This document shows positions 19,270 through 28,105 of a stretch of DNA of 34,506 nt, piece by piece. Source of the stretch: Lachnospiraceae bacterium (GTDB lineage: Bacteria > Bacillota > Clostridia > Lachnospirales > Lachnospiraceae); assembly GCA_029338875.1 (NCBI GenBank), contig JAQYBF010000075.1, positions 1 to 34,506 of the forward strand, in the 5' to 3' direction. Both the position numbers and the translations under genes were made by a program. Below the pieces are notes generated by a model that was given only the letters and a program-made list of their open reading frames with translations, did no database searches and was not told the DNA's origin. The stretch's first letter is position 1, and every line of letters begins with the position of its first letter.

Positions 19270-20610
19270 TTGAAGCGAGCAGCTCTCCACAATCTTGGCT
19301 GTAAAGTCAATGCATACGAGACCGAAGCCATGGAAGCTCTTCTGGCAGGCGATGGCTATGAGATCGTCCCCTTTGATGAAAAGGCGGACGTCTATGTCAT
19401 CAATACCTGCTCGGTCACCAGCATGGCCGACCACAAGTCCAGACAGATGATTCACCGGGCCAGAAAGAAGAACCCGGATGCGGTCGTCATCGCCGCCGGC
19501 TGCTATGTCCAGACCGGGCTGGAAAGCCTGAAAAAGGACCTGTCAGTCGATATCATTCTAGGAAACAATAAGAAGGACGAGCTGATCCCTGAACTCCATC
19601 GTTTCCTGAAGGATCACGACCGGGAGCTGGATGTTATCGATGTCAATCAGGGCCATCTGAACTTCGAAAACCTCTATCTGACCAGAACCGCCGAGCATAC
19701 CCGGGCCTTCCTCAAGGTTCAGGACGGCTGCGACCAGTTCTGCAGCTACTGCGTCATTCCCTTTGCCAGAGGCCGGATCCGCTCCCGTGCCATCGAGGAA
19801 GTCGTGGCTGAGACAGAGCAGCTGGCTAAGCAGGGCTACCGCGAATTTGTCCTGACCGGCATTCATCTCTCTTCCTACGGCATGGCCCGTTATGGCGTAC
19901 CCGGACCTTATGGTCTCCAGGATCTGATCGAGGCTGTGGCGGCTGTCGACGGGGTGGAGCGTGTCCGTCTGGGTTCCGTCGAACCCCAGATTTTTACCGG
20001 CGACTTCATCGAGCGGATCAGTAAGGTTCCGGAATTCTGCCCGCATTTTCATCTGTCTCTCCAGTCCGGCTGCAACAGGATCTTAAAGGCCATGAACCGG
20101 AAATATACGGCCGAGGAATACGAGGAAACCTGCCATCAGATCCGCAAGTACTTCGATCATCCGGCCATCACGACCGATGTCATTGTCGGCTTCCCCGGCG
20201 AGACCGAGGAGGACTACGAAGAGTCCAGGGCCTTTGTCGAACGGATCCGTTTCTACGAGCTTCATGTCTTTAAATTTTCCCGGAGGAAGGGCACCAGGGC
20301 CGATACCATGCCCGACCAGATCCCGGAAGAAATTAAGACCAAGCGGAGCCGTGACCTCATCGCCATCGGAAAGCAGATGTCGAAGGAGTTCCGCGAGGAA
20401 ATCCTCGGCAGCCGCCAGGAAATCCTGGCAGAGGAGAAGATGGAAATCAACGGCAGAAGCTACTGGACCGGCTATACAAAGGAATATGTCCGCATGGCCT
20501 ATCTTTCTGACGAAAATCTGCAGAACCGCCTGATCAGCGGCCTTGCGGGGTCCATGCTGACCGATGAGATCGTGCTTCTTGACAGAGATACTTGTGAAAG
20601 GGTAAGATAG
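19270..20610 (+). CDS. mtaB: tRNA threonylcarbamoyladenosine methylthiotransferase MtaB
   Basis: The 446-residue protein is a methylthiotransferase that adds the 2-methylthio group to t6A37 of tRNA, using two 4Fe-4S clusters and SAM. The N-terminal domain has the three cluster cysteines in LGCKVNAYE (Cys11), INTCSVT and AAGCYVQ. The radical-SAM cluster is CDQFCSYC (Cys154, 158, 161). A C-terminal TRAM-like region follows. HNLGCKVNAYETEAM separates MtaB from MiaB and RimO. The start is TTG with GAGG nine bases upstream; no better ATG exists. Its sulfur need fits the nearby desulfurase, though no link is shown. Confidence 0.94.
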   Translation: MKRAALHNLGCKVNAYETEAMEALLAGDGYEIVPFDEKADVYVINTCSVTSMADHKSRQMIHRARKKNPDAVVIAAGCYVQTGLESLKKDLSVDIILGNNKKDELIPELHRFLKDHDRELDVIDVNQGHLNFENLYLTRTAEHTRAFLKVQDGCDQFCSYCVIPFARGRIRSRAIEEVVAETEQLAKQGYREFVLTGIHLSSYGMARYGVPGPYGLQDLIEAVAAVDGVERVRLGSVEPQIFTGDFIERISKVPEFCPHFHLSLQSGCNRILKAMNRKYTAEEYEETCHQIRKYFDHPAITTDVIVGFPGETEEDYEESRAFVERIRFYELHVFKFSRRKGTRADTMPDQIPEEIKTKRSRDLIAIGKQMSKEFREEILGSRQEILAEEKMEINGRSYWTGYTKEYVRMAYLSDENLQNRLISGLAGSMLTDEIVLLDRDTCERVR

Positions 20611-20627
20611 GGCATATTGAGAAGGTA

Positions 20628-20646
20628 TCCGGGAACCTTTCCCGGA
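20628..20646 (+). terminator. Short hairpin between mtaB and ireB
   Basis: TCCGGGAA at 20628-20635 and TTCCCGGA at 20639-20646 form a perfect 8-bp stem with a three-base loop, followed only by ATATTTGC. It could be a weak terminator or a stability element; the ireB ribosome site starts about 10 bases later. Confidence 0.45.
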
Positions 20647-20672
20647 ATATTTGCAAAAGGGTGGCGTTAACT

Positions 20673-20942
20673 ATGCAGGACTTAGGCAACACACAGTATT
20701 ACAAGGTTCAGAAAGAACCCAGAGTTGGCGTGAAGGAAATCCTTCGCCAGGTTTATTCCGCATTATCTGAAAAGGGATATAACCCGGTCAGCCAGATCGT
20801 AGGCTACATCATGTCCGGCGACCCGACTTTTATTACCAGCTATAAGAATGCACGTTCCCTGATCATTCAGGTTGAGCGTGACGAGCTGGTCGAAGAGCTC
20901 TTAAGAGCTTATATCAAGAACGAAGCCTGGAATCAGGACTGA
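20673..20942 (+). CDS. ireB: IreB family regulatory phosphoprotein (DUF965, YrzL-like)
   Basis: The 89-residue protein has the strongly conserved IreB core: VYSALSEKGYNPVSQIVGYIMSGDP, then YKNARSLIIQVERDELVEELLRAYI. In Enterococcus, IreB is a small phosphoprotein substrate of the Ser/Thr kinase IreK and affects cephalosporin resistance. The N-terminus has Thr at residue 7, a possible phosphosite. A longer frame starting GTG at 20661 is less likely, because AAGGGTGG ending at 20664 is well placed only for the ATG at 20673. The stop TGA shares one base with the ruvX ATG. The ireB-ruvX-DUF1292 order is conserved in Firmicutes. Confidence 0.92.
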   Translation: MQDLGNTQYYKVQKEPRVGVKEILRQVYSALSEKGYNPVSQIVGYIMSGDPTFITSYKNARSLIIQVERDELVEELLRAYIKNEAWNQD

Positions 20943-21370
20943 TGGACCGATTACTTGGACTGGACTACGGGACGAAGACCGTCGGCGTTGCAGTAACGGA
21001 CGGCCTTGGTCTGACGGCCCAGGGACTGGAAATTATCCGGCGGGACAAGCCGAAGAAGCTCCGGAAGACCATTGCGCGGATTCGGGAGCTGATCGAAGAA
21101 TACGATGTCAAAGCCATCGTTCTGGGCAAGCCTCTGAACATGAACGGATCGTCCGGCTTTCGTGTTGAGGATACGCTGGAATTCAAGGCCCTTCTCGAGG
21201 AGAAGACAGGCCTGCCGGTTTATCTCGAGGACGAACGTCTGACTACCGTGGATGCTTATGAGATCATGGAAGAGGTCGGCGTCAAAAAGAAGGATCAGAA
21301 GACCTATGTCGATGAGATCGCAGCCGTTCTGATTCTGGAGAGCTACATGCACCGCCAACAGACTAAATAG
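20942..21370 (+). CDS. ruvX: Holliday junction resolvase-like protein RuvX (YqgF)
   Basis: The 142-residue protein has an RNase H-like fold. The N-terminal GLDYGTKTVGVAVTD carries the first catalytic aspartate (Asp8). VLGKPLNMNG, EDERLTTVDA and the C-terminal DEIAAVLILESYM complete the usual acidic motif set. Members have been linked to Holliday junction resolution and to pre-16S rRNA 5' end processing; the latter fits the translation genes around it. Translation is probably coupled to ireB through the one-base overlap (TGATG). Confidence 0.93.
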   Translation: MDRLLGLDYGTKTVGVAVTDGLGLTAQGLEIIRRDKPKKLRKTIARIRELIEEYDVKAIVLGKPLNMNGSSGFRVEDTLEFKALLEEKTGLPVYLEDERLTTVDAYEIMEEVGVKKKDQKTYVDEIAAVLILESYMHRQQTK

Positions 21371-21380
21371 AGGATAGACT

Positions 21381-21635
21381 ATGGATTCGATTACCTTACA
21401 GGATGAAAACGGCGAGACCTCGGAGCTTTATGTTCTCGAGGAGACGACCCTGAACGGAAACCATTATCTTCTTTTATCCGAAGAGGCAGAGGGCGATTCC
21501 GATGCTTATATTTTCCGTGAGATGCCAGGCGATGCAGGCGACGAAGCTACGTATGTACCTGTTGATGATGAGACCGAATACTCTGCAGTCCTTCTTGTAT
21601 TCAAGGAACTGTTGGAAGATACGGATTTCGAGTGA
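21381..21635 (+). CDS. DUF1292 family protein (YrzB-like)
   Basis: The 84-residue acidic protein has the DUF1292 pattern: ITLQDENGETSELYVLEETTLNGNHYLLL near the start and DDETEYSAVLLVFKELLED near the end. Function is unknown in the family. It follows ruvX by 10 bases with AGGA before the ATG, as in the conserved Firmicutes trio. Confidence 0.88.
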   Translation: MDSITLQDENGETSELYVLEETTLNGNHYLLLSEEAEGDSDAYIFREMPGDAGDEATYVPVDDETEYSAVLLVFKELLEDTDFE

Positions 21636-21692
21636 GAGGGATAGAGCATCCTGATATTCATTCGGATTTTAAAGATTTGATTTAAAGATTGG

Positions 21693-21736
21693 GAATGAGA
21701 GGGAAACGTTTTTCAGGTCTCATTCGGATTTCTTTT
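21693..21736 (+). terminator. Candidate terminator after the DUF1292 gene
   Basis: GAATGAGA at 21693-21700 pairs with TCTCATTC at 21718-21725 across a 17-base loop, followed by GGATTTCTTTT. The T-run is offset, so confidence is moderate. Confidence 0.45.
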
Positions 21737-21847
21737 AAGAGCATACTTTTATAGTATTTTGAGAAATCAATTCTTATAGAATCATCACAGTATAAAAAAT
21801 ATCACTTATTGTTTTAACGTTTTTGTAATGGGATTTATTGCAGGGGG

Positions 21848-21880
21848 AGACTGCCGTAAGAGGGGCAGTCTTTCTTCTTG
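21848..21880 (+). terminator. Terminator-like hairpin in the RNase J leader
   Basis: AGACTGCC at 21848-21855 pairs with GGCAGTCT at 21864-21871 (eight-base loop), followed by TTCTTCTTG. It stands only 42 bases before the rnj start codon. It may end the ireB transcript, or act as an attenuator if a promoter lies in the AT-rich stretch 21726-21840. Confidence 0.55.
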
Positions 21881-21912
21881 TCAGGAGATCCCTGTAAGGA
21901 GGAATTTTAATT

Positions 21913-23592
21913 TTGAAGAAGAAAACTGAAAATAGCGGGAACGAGAAGCTGAAAGTCATTCCCTTGGGCGGTCTCGAACAGATCGGAATGAATATGACTG
22001 CCTTTGAGTACGGTGATACCATCATCGTCGTTGACTGCGGAATGGCCTTCCCGGAGGACGATATGCTCGGCGTGGACCTGGTCATCCCTGACATCACCTA
22101 TCTGGAGGAGAACCAGAAGAAGGTCAAGGGATTCTTTATCACCCATGGCCATGAAGACCATATCGGAGCAATCCCTTACGTCCTTCGCCGGATCCAGGCA
22201 CCCATCTATGCAACCAGGCTGACCATGGGCATTATCGAGCACAAGCTCGAAGAGCATAATATGCTGAATTCTGTCCGCCGGAAGGTCGTAAATTACGGCA
22301 CCAACATCAACGCCGGTCCTTTCCGCATCGAGTTCATCCGCACCAACCATTCCATTCAGGATGCGGCAGCTCTGGCCATCTACACACCGGTCGGAACCAT
22401 CGTCCACACCGGCGACTTCAAGGTCGATTACACACCGGTCTACGGCGACCCCATCGACCTCCAGCGTCTGGCAGCCATCGGACAGAAGGGCGTCCTTGCC
22501 CTCATGTGCGACTCCACTAACGCCGAGCGCCCGGGCTTTACTCCGTCCGAGAAGACCGTCGGCCATACGATCGACAGCATCTTCTCCGAGAACCAGAACC
22601 GACGAATCATTATTGCGACCTTCGCTTCAAATGTAGACCGTGTTCAGCAGATCATCAACTCCGCCTATAAGTTCGGCCGGAAGGTCGTTGTCGAGGGCCG
22701 GAGCATGGTCAATATCATTACCATTGCAACCGAGCTCGGCTATATCAAGATTCCGGACAATACCCTGATCGAGGTCGATCAGCTGAAGAGCTTCCCGGAT
22801 GAGAGAACCTGTATCATTACCACAGGATCCCAGGGTGAATCCATGGCGGCCCTGTCCCGTATGGCAAACGGCAGCCACAGAAAGATTCAGATCAAGCCCA
22901 ACGACACGATTGTCTTCTCTTCTCATCCCATTCCCGGAAACGAGAAGTCAGTCGGCCGTGTCATTAACGAGCTTTATCGGAAGGGCGCCAATGTCATCTT
23001 CCAGGATGTCCATGTATCCGGACATGCCTGCCAGGAGGATATCAAGCTCATCTATTCTCTGATCAAGCCTAAGTATGCCATCCCGGTTCACGGTGAATAC
23101 AAGCATCTGAAGGCACAGGAAAAGATTGCAGAGCAGCTGGGCTACGATGATAAGCACAGGATTATCCTGTCTTCCGGTGATGTCCTCGAATTCGATGCGG
23201 AGCAGAATTACAAGATTGCCGGAAAGGTCAAGACCGGAGCTGTCATGGTTGACGGTCTGGGCGTCGGTGATGTCGGAAATATCGTTCTTCGCGACCGTCA
23301 GCATCTGGCCGAAGACGGAATCATCATCGTGGTCATGACCCTGGCAAGAGAGAACGGTATGCTTCTTGCAGGACCGGATATCGTCTCCAGAGGCTTCGTC
23401 TATGTCAAGGATGCCGAGGACCTCATGGATGAGGCCCGGAATGTGGTTCTGGATCTTATGGACCGTCTCCAGGACAAGCATGTCAAGGACTGGACCCGGA
23501 TCAAGAACGAGGTCAGGGGAGCCCTGTCAGACTTCGTCTGGAAGGAAACCCAGAGAAGACCCATGATCATTCCTGTCATCGAGGAAGTCTGA
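21913..23592 (+). CDS. rnj: Ribonuclease J
   Basis: The 559-residue protein is full length for RNase J, the metallo-beta-lactamase/beta-CASP nuclease with 5'-3' exonuclease and endonuclease activity in mRNA decay and rRNA maturation. The zinc motif HGHEDHIGAIP begins at His78. HTGDFKVDYTP, MCDSTNAERPG and the beta-CASP region FSSHPIPGNE follow, with VHGEYKHL in the late part. The start is TTG with AAGGAGG about 10 bases upstream; the first ten residues are a basic tail before KLKVIPLGGLEQIGMN. Only one RNase J gene is seen in the window. Confidence 0.95.
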   Translation: MKKKTENSGNEKLKVIPLGGLEQIGMNMTAFEYGDTIIVVDCGMAFPEDDMLGVDLVIPDITYLEENQKKVKGFFITHGHEDHIGAIPYVLRRIQAPIYATRLTMGIIEHKLEEHNMLNSVRRKVVNYGTNINAGPFRIEFIRTNHSIQDAAALAIYTPVGTIVHTGDFKVDYTPVYGDPIDLQRLAAIGQKGVLALMCDSTNAERPGFTPSEKTVGHTIDSIFSENQNRRIIIATFASNVDRVQQIINSAYKFGRKVVVEGRSMVNIITIATELGYIKIPDNTLIEVDQLKSFPDERTCIITTGSQGESMAALSRMANGSHRKIQIKPNDTIVFSSHPIPGNEKSVGRVINELYRKGANVIFQDVHVSGHACQEDIKLIYSLIKPKYAIPVHGEYKHLKAQEKIAEQLGYDDKHRIILSSGDVLEFDAEQNYKIAGKVKTGAVMVDGLGVGDVGNIVLRDRQHLAEDGIIIVVMTLARENGMLLAGPDIVSRGFVYVKDAEDLMDEARNVVLDLMDRLQDKHVKDWTRIKNEVRGALSDFVWKETQRRPMIIPVIEEV

Positions 23593-23705
23593 GATCAAAG
23601 AGTATGTCGGAAGCTGTTTCGTCGGAAAGGTCTATATTTCTTCGAGTATGAATCAGAAATCCGGCGTGCTTCAGTTCGGATCGGATAATGCAAAAGGAGG
23701 CAGCA

Positions 23706-24434
23706 GTGCGGATCAAGGAAAATGAAGACAGGACCCTGGCATCCGCCCGTGCGGCCTTCGAATACGAGAATCCGAGAGACGAGCGGATGGAGATCTTTCT
23801 CGAATCCCTGATCGATCCCCTGGATTCCCTGCCATATCTGAATGAATTGGAGAAGCTCTGCCTGGATGCTTATGTCCCGGTTATAAGAAAGCCGACCCAG
23901 CGCTTTCTTTCCTTCGAGATGCGGCATCTGAAACCCAGGCGGATTCTCGAGGTCGGAACGGCCCTGGGTTTCTCGGCCATTCTGATGGCAGAGACCAATC
24001 CGGCTGACTGCAGGATCGATACGATCGAAAGCTTTAACGAACGGATTCCCGAAGCGGCGAAGCATTTTGAAGAGGCCGGTGTCAGCGGACAGATTCATCT
24101 CATGCATGGCGATGCCGGTGACCTGTTAAAGGAGCTGATCAGCCAGGGAAAGACCTATGACTTTATCTTTCTCGATGCGGCCAAGGGTCAGTACCCGGTC
24201 TGGCTGCCGTTCTTAAAGGAACTTCTGGATCCGGACGGATTGCTTATGACCGATAATATTCTCATGGAAGGAGACATTATCGAGACTCATTATGCTATCC
24301 CGAGACGGAACCGGACTATCCATAAGAGAATCCGGGAATATCTGAAGCTTCTGACCACTGATCCGGAGCTTTCCACGGAGATTCTCCCGATCGGAGACGG
24401 CATTGCACTTACGGTTAAGAAAAGGATAAAATAA
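23706..24434 (+). CDS. trmR: tRNA 5-hydroxyuridine methyltransferase TrmR (class I O-methyltransferase)
   Basis: The 242-residue protein has the SAM motif ILEVGTALGFSAILMAE (from about residue 80) and the metal-binding segment FLDAAKGQY, with MTDNILMEG, typical of YrrM/TrmR. It methylates 5-hydroxyuridine at tRNA position 34 to 5-methoxyuridine. The adjacent U32 gene, whose family makes the hydroxyl, supports this role. A longer frame begins at ATG 23688, but AAGGAGG at 23694-23700 lies inside it and five bases before GTG 23706, so GTG is preferred. The gap 23593-23705 holds no gene I can support. A general small-molecule O-methyltransferase is the alternative. Confidence 0.85.
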   Translation: MRIKENEDRTLASARAAFEYENPRDERMEIFLESLIDPLDSLPYLNELEKLCLDAYVPVIRKPTQRFLSFEMRHLKPRRILEVGTALGFSAILMAETNPADCRIDTIESFNERIPEAAKHFEEAGVSGQIHLMHGDAGDLLKELISQGKTYDFIFLDAAKGQYPVWLPFLKELLDPDGLLMTDNILMEGDIIETHYAIPRRNRTIHKRIREYLKLLTTDPELSTEILPIGDGIALTVKKRIK

Positions 24435-24436
24435 GA

Positions 24437-25672
24437 ATGTACGAAGGACGAAAGCCGGAGCTTTTGGCCCCGGCCAAATCACTGGATATCTTAAAGACGG
24501 TTGTGCGCTACGGCGCGGATGCGGTCTACATTGGAGGCGAAGCCTACGGACTCCGGGCCAAGGCCGATAACTTCAATCCGGACGAGATGCGGGAGGGCAT
24601 TGCCTTCGCCCATGACCATGGAGTCAAAGTCTATGTAACCGCCAATATTTTCGCCCATAACGATGACATAGATGGAATAAAGGAATATTTCCACGAGCTG
24701 AAGGAAATTAAGCCGGATGCGGTTCTGATCGCAGACCCCGGTGTCTTCGCCCTGGCAAGAGAGATCATGCCGGAGATTCCCATCCATGTCTCCACCCAGG
24801 CCAATAACACCAACTACGTCTCCGCTGATTTCTGGTACAGGCTGGGCGCCACAAGAGTCGTGACAGCCAGAGAGCTTTCCCTGGAGGAAATAAAGACCCT
24901 TCGGGCCAGGATTCCGGCAGACATGGAAATCGAGACTTTCGTTCACGGGGCCATGTGCATTTCCTATTCCGGCCGCTGCCTCTTAAGCAATTACTTTACC
25001 GGAAGAGATGCAAACCATGGCGAATGCACCCATCCCTGCCGCTGGAAATACGCTCTGGTAGAGGAAACCCGGCCGGGCCAGTATTTTCCCATTGCCGAGA
25101 ACGACCGCGGAACCTATATCATGAATTCCAAGGACCTCTGCATGGTCGATCATCTGCCGGATCTTTTCTCCGCCGGCATTGACAGTTTTAAGATTGAGGG
25201 TAGAATGAAGACAGCACTGGATGCTGCCACAGTCGTGAGAACCTACCGAAAGGCCATCGATGACTACATGGAGTCCCCTGACAAGTATCAGGAGAATCTG
25301 CCCTGGTACGATAAGGAGATTCGTTCCTGTACCTACCGGCCCTTTACCACCGGCTTTTTCTACGGGAAGCCGTCCGATGAGGCCCAGATCTATGACAGCA
25401 ATACATACGAAAAGGGATCGACCTATCTCGGAACGATTCGTTCCATTGAGAAAGGTTTCTGTCAGCTGACGCAGAAGAATAAATTCTCGGTCGGCGAGAC
25501 GATAGAGATCATGAAAAAGGACGGAAGGGATCTGAAAGCCAGGGTTCTCGAAATCCGTAATGCAGAGGGAGAGAAGATGGAAAGCGCTCCGCACGCAAGT
25601 GAAGAGCTTTTTGTCCGTCTCGATCAGGATGCAGAACCATATGATATTCTGCGGAGACAAGAGGAGGCATAA
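24437..25672 (+). CDS. U32 family protein, tRNA hydroxylation (TrhP-like)
   Basis: The 411-residue protein starts KPELLAPAKSLDILKTVVRYGADAVYIGG-like, the U32 family opening. It has the signature FVHGAMCISYSGRCLLSNYFTGRDAN and GECTHPCRW; these four cysteines would bind the iron-sulfur cluster. Members next to an O-methyltransferase (B. subtilis yrrM-yrrN-yrrO) are TrhP, needed for 5-hydroxyuridine at tRNA position 34 using prephenate. Many databases call the family peptidases or collagenases, which is not supported here. It begins two bases after trmR stops. Only one U32 gene is present, not the tandem pair seen in Bacillus. Confidence 0.88.
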   Translation: MYEGRKPELLAPAKSLDILKTVVRYGADAVYIGGEAYGLRAKADNFNPDEMREGIAFAHDHGVKVYVTANIFAHNDDIDGIKEYFHELKEIKPDAVLIADPGVFALAREIMPEIPIHVSTQANNTNYVSADFWYRLGATRVVTARELSLEEIKTLRARIPADMEIETFVHGAMCISYSGRCLLSNYFTGRDANHGECTHPCRWKYALVEETRPGQYFPIAENDRGTYIMNSKDLCMVDHLPDLFSAGIDSFKIEGRMKTALDAATVVRTYRKAIDDYMESPDKYQENLPWYDKEIRSCTYRPFTTGFFYGKPSDEAQIYDSNTYEKGSTYLGTIRSIEKGFCQLTQKNKFSVGETIEIMKKDGRDLKARVLEIRNAEGEKMESAPHASEELFVRLDQDAEPYDILRRQEEA

Positions 25673-25677
25673 TCATT

Positions 25678-26736
25678 ATGGCAAAAGACAAGTATGTAGC
25701 TTACGTAGGAACCTACACCCACGAGAACAGCCGGGGCATTCATGTATATGATGTGGATCCGGACACCGGCGTCTTCAAATTACGGGGCGTCGCAGAGATC
25801 AACAATCCCTCTTATCTGACCGTATCCCGTGACGGAAAAACACTCTACTCCATCGCAGATGAAGGTGTCGCATCCTTCGCAATCGATGAAAACGGCGATC
25901 TGACCAAGACCAGTCAGAAGTGGATCGGCGGCATGCGGGGCGACTTCGTAGAAGTGGATTCCAAGAACCGCTACCTCTTTGTCGGTGGCTATCATGACGG
26001 CCGTGTGACCATGATGCGTTTGAATCCGGATGAAACCATTAACGGTATTGCTTTCGGAATCTTCCATAAGGGCAGCGCCATTGGCTTCGGCGATCCGCAT
26101 TTTGACCATGCCAAGGTTACCTGTGTCCGACTGACACCGGATGAGAAGTTCCTCTGCGCGGTTGACTTCGGCCTGAACCAGGTCAAGGTCTACCGGATTG
26201 ACTATGAACTCGGAAATCTGACCATGGTCGACATCATCCGTCCGGAAATCGACGCCGGCGCCAGAGAGATTCGTTTCTCCAAGGACGGCAAATTCGCCTA
26301 TGTCCTGACCGGAATCAATAATTCGATCGAGGTCTACCGCTATTCAATCGATGACCGTGACGAGCCAGTCTTCGAGAAGGTTCAGCAGGTCAGCGTCCTG
26401 AACCAGAAATATGAGGCTGCCGCATCCCTCAATATGTGCTTTACTTCTAAGGAAGACTACATCTTCGTCGCCATTGATGCACTGAATGCAGTCACCGCCA
26501 TGAAGAGAGATCCGGAAACCGGTTTCCTGACCTACGACGGCATCACCTATATCAGCGGCGAGTATCCGAAGTCCATCGTGACTCTGCCCGGTGACAAGTT
26601 CCTTGTCGTTGCCAATCATGATACCAATGATATCCGGACCTTCGAGATTAATGAGAAGGGCCACTACTGCCTGATGAAGAATGCGCCGGTAAAGATTCAT
26701 CAGCCCAACCGCATTCATATTCACAGACTGAGATAA
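25678..26736 (+). CDS. Lactonase-family seven-bladed beta-propeller protein (6-phosphogluconolactonase-like)
   Basis: The 352-residue protein has the YkgB/Pgl lactonase pattern: YVAYVGTYTHENSRGIHVYDVDPDTG at the start (read as short blocks), repeated blade units such as NPSYLTVSRDGKTLYSI, VTCVRLTPDEKFLCAVDFG and AREIRFSKDGKFAYVLTG, and the ending VKIHQPNRIHIH. There is no signal peptide, so it is cytoplasmic. Some relatives hydrolyse 6-phosphogluconolactone, but the family is broad and no partner pentose-phosphate gene is near, so the substrate is open. GAGGAGG lies within the end of the U32 gene, and only five bases separate the two genes, so it shares that transcript. A terminator follows at 26875. 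Confidence 0.8.
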   Translation: MAKDKYVAYVGTYTHENSRGIHVYDVDPDTGVFKLRGVAEINNPSYLTVSRDGKTLYSIADEGVASFAIDENGDLTKTSQKWIGGMRGDFVEVDSKNRYLFVGGYHDGRVTMMRLNPDETINGIAFGIFHKGSAIGFGDPHFDHAKVTCVRLTPDEKFLCAVDFGLNQVKVYRIDYELGNLTMVDIIRPEIDAGAREIRFSKDGKFAYVLTGINNSIEVYRYSIDDRDEPVFEKVQQVSVLNQKYEAAASLNMCFTSKEDYIFVAIDALNAVTAMKRDPETGFLTYDGITYISGEYPKSIVTLPGDKFLVVANHDTNDIRTFEINEKGHYCLMKNAPVKIHQPNRIHIHRLR

Positions 26737-26874
26737 TCAGAAAGAAAAGTCCCGCCGGATTTCCGTCTGCAGACCGAGAGAAATACAGGCTGGTCTGCCG
26801 GAATTCGACGAAAATTGAGATCAGATGTCTCCATCGAAGACTCTAAGAATCAAATAAATGGCATAAAAGGAATG

Positions 26875-26907
26875 ACGCCGTGAAATTCGTTTCACGGCGT
26901 TTCTTTT
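26875..26907 (+). terminator. Strong Rho-independent terminator with UUCG loop
   Basis: ACGCCGTGAAA at 26875-26885 and TTTCACGGCGT at 26890-26900 form a perfect 11-bp stem closed by the very stable TTCG tetraloop, followed by TTCTTTT. It ends the transcript that contains the lactonase-family gene. Confidence 0.92.
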
Positions 26908-26998
26908 AAGCAGAGATCAGAGGAAGGAACTCATCCTTTATCTCGTTCACAGAAAGTGTTTCGGATACGTAAATTCAGCTTTTCCGGGAGGAAGAAAT

Positions 26999-28105
26999 AT
27001 GGCAGGATCCACCTTTGGAAATTTATACCGGGTTACCACCTGGGGCGAGTCACACGGAAAGGCACTGGGCGCAGTCATTGACGGCTGCCCGGCCGGCGTG
27101 CCGCTGGAAGAAGCTGATATCCAGGCCCTTCTCGACCGGCGGAAGCCCGGCCATTCCAAGGCTTCCACAGCCCGGAAGGAAGCCGATCAGTGCGAGATCC
27201 TTTCCGGCGTCTTTGAAGGAAAGACTACCGGAACACCGATTTCGGTCATCGTCTGGAATGCTGATCAGCATTCCAGGGATTATTCCGACCTGGCAGAGGT
27301 CTACCGGCCGGGACACGCCGACTATCCCTATCAGGTCAAGTACGGCATCCGGGACTACCGGGGCGGCGGACGTTCCTCCGGCCGTGAGACCATCGGCCGT
27401 GTTATCGGAGGCGCTGTCGCTGAAAAGATTCTGTCAGCCCTTGGTATCCATTTTCTGACTTATGCCAAGGCCATCGGCCCGGTGACAGCGGAAAATGTAG
27501 ACCCGGCCTATATTTCACAGAATCCCTTCTATCTGCCTGACCCGAAGGCAGCAGAGGAGGCGGAGAAGGTTCTGGACCAGGCCAGAAAGGATCAGGATTC
27601 CCTGGGAGGCCTTATTGAATGCCGGGTCCAGGGACTCCCGGTCGGAATCGGCGAGCCGGTTTTTGACAAGCTCGATGCGGAGCTGGCCAAGGCCATGCTG
27701 TCGATCGGTGCAGTCAAGGGCTTTGAGATCGGAGACGGTTTCCAGGCGGCCAGGGCCAGAGGATCGGAAAACAATGACGGCTTTGCTCTGTCCGCTGATA
27801 AGAAAGGAAAGCCTGTCATCGTAAAAGCCAGCAATCATTCGGGCGGCACCCTGGGCGGTATGTCGGACGGAGACGATCTCCTTTTCCGCGTGGCCGTAAA
27901 GCCGACACCTTCCATCAGCCAGGCCCAGAAGACGGTTCGGCAGACGGCTGAGAAAAAGGAAGAGACAGAGATCTGCATTCACGGCAGACACGATCCGATT
28001 ATCGTGCCCAGAGCTGTTGTCGTTGTCGAAAGCATGGCGGCCATGACCATCCTGGATCTTTATCTCAGGAACTGCGTTGACCGGATGGATGAACTCTCTA
28101 AATAA
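26999..28105 (+). CDS. aroC: Chorismate synthase
   Basis: The 368-residue protein catalyses the last step to chorismate, converting 5-enolpyruvylshikimate 3-phosphate with reduced FMN as cofactor. Motifs are STFGNLYRVTTWGESHGKALG at the N-terminus (read as GNLYRVTTWGESHG), RPGHADYPYQVKYGIRDYRGGGRSSGRET and the GGMSDG block near residue 290. Length is normal. GGGAGGAAG precedes the ATG. It stands alone between terminators, with no other shikimate gene nearby. Chorismate leads to the aromatic amino acids that IorAB degrades, and prephenate feeds TrhP, but no operon links them. Confidence 0.96.
   Translation: MAGSTFGNLYRVTTWGESHGKALGAVIDGCPAGVPLEEADIQALLDRRKPGHSKASTARKEADQCEILSGVFEGKTTGTPISVIVWNADQHSRDYSDLAEVYRPGHADYPYQVKYGIRDYRGGGRSSGRETIGRVIGGAVAEKILSALGIHFLTYAKAIGPVTAENVDPAYISQNPFYLPDPKAAEEAEKVLDQARKDQDSLGGLIECRVQGLPVGIGEPVFDKLDAELAKAMLSIGAVKGFEIGDGFQAARARGSENNDGFALSADKKGKPVIVKASNHSGGTLGGMSDGDDLLFRVAVKPTPSISQAQKTVRQTAEKKEETEICIHGRHDPIIVPRAVVVVESMAAMTILDLYLRNCVDRMDELSK

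Noticed and set aside
23595-23705. Short + strand frames between rnj and trmR as small proteins.
   Set aside because: They are under 26 codons, lack convincing starts or ribosome sites, and show no recognisable sequence.
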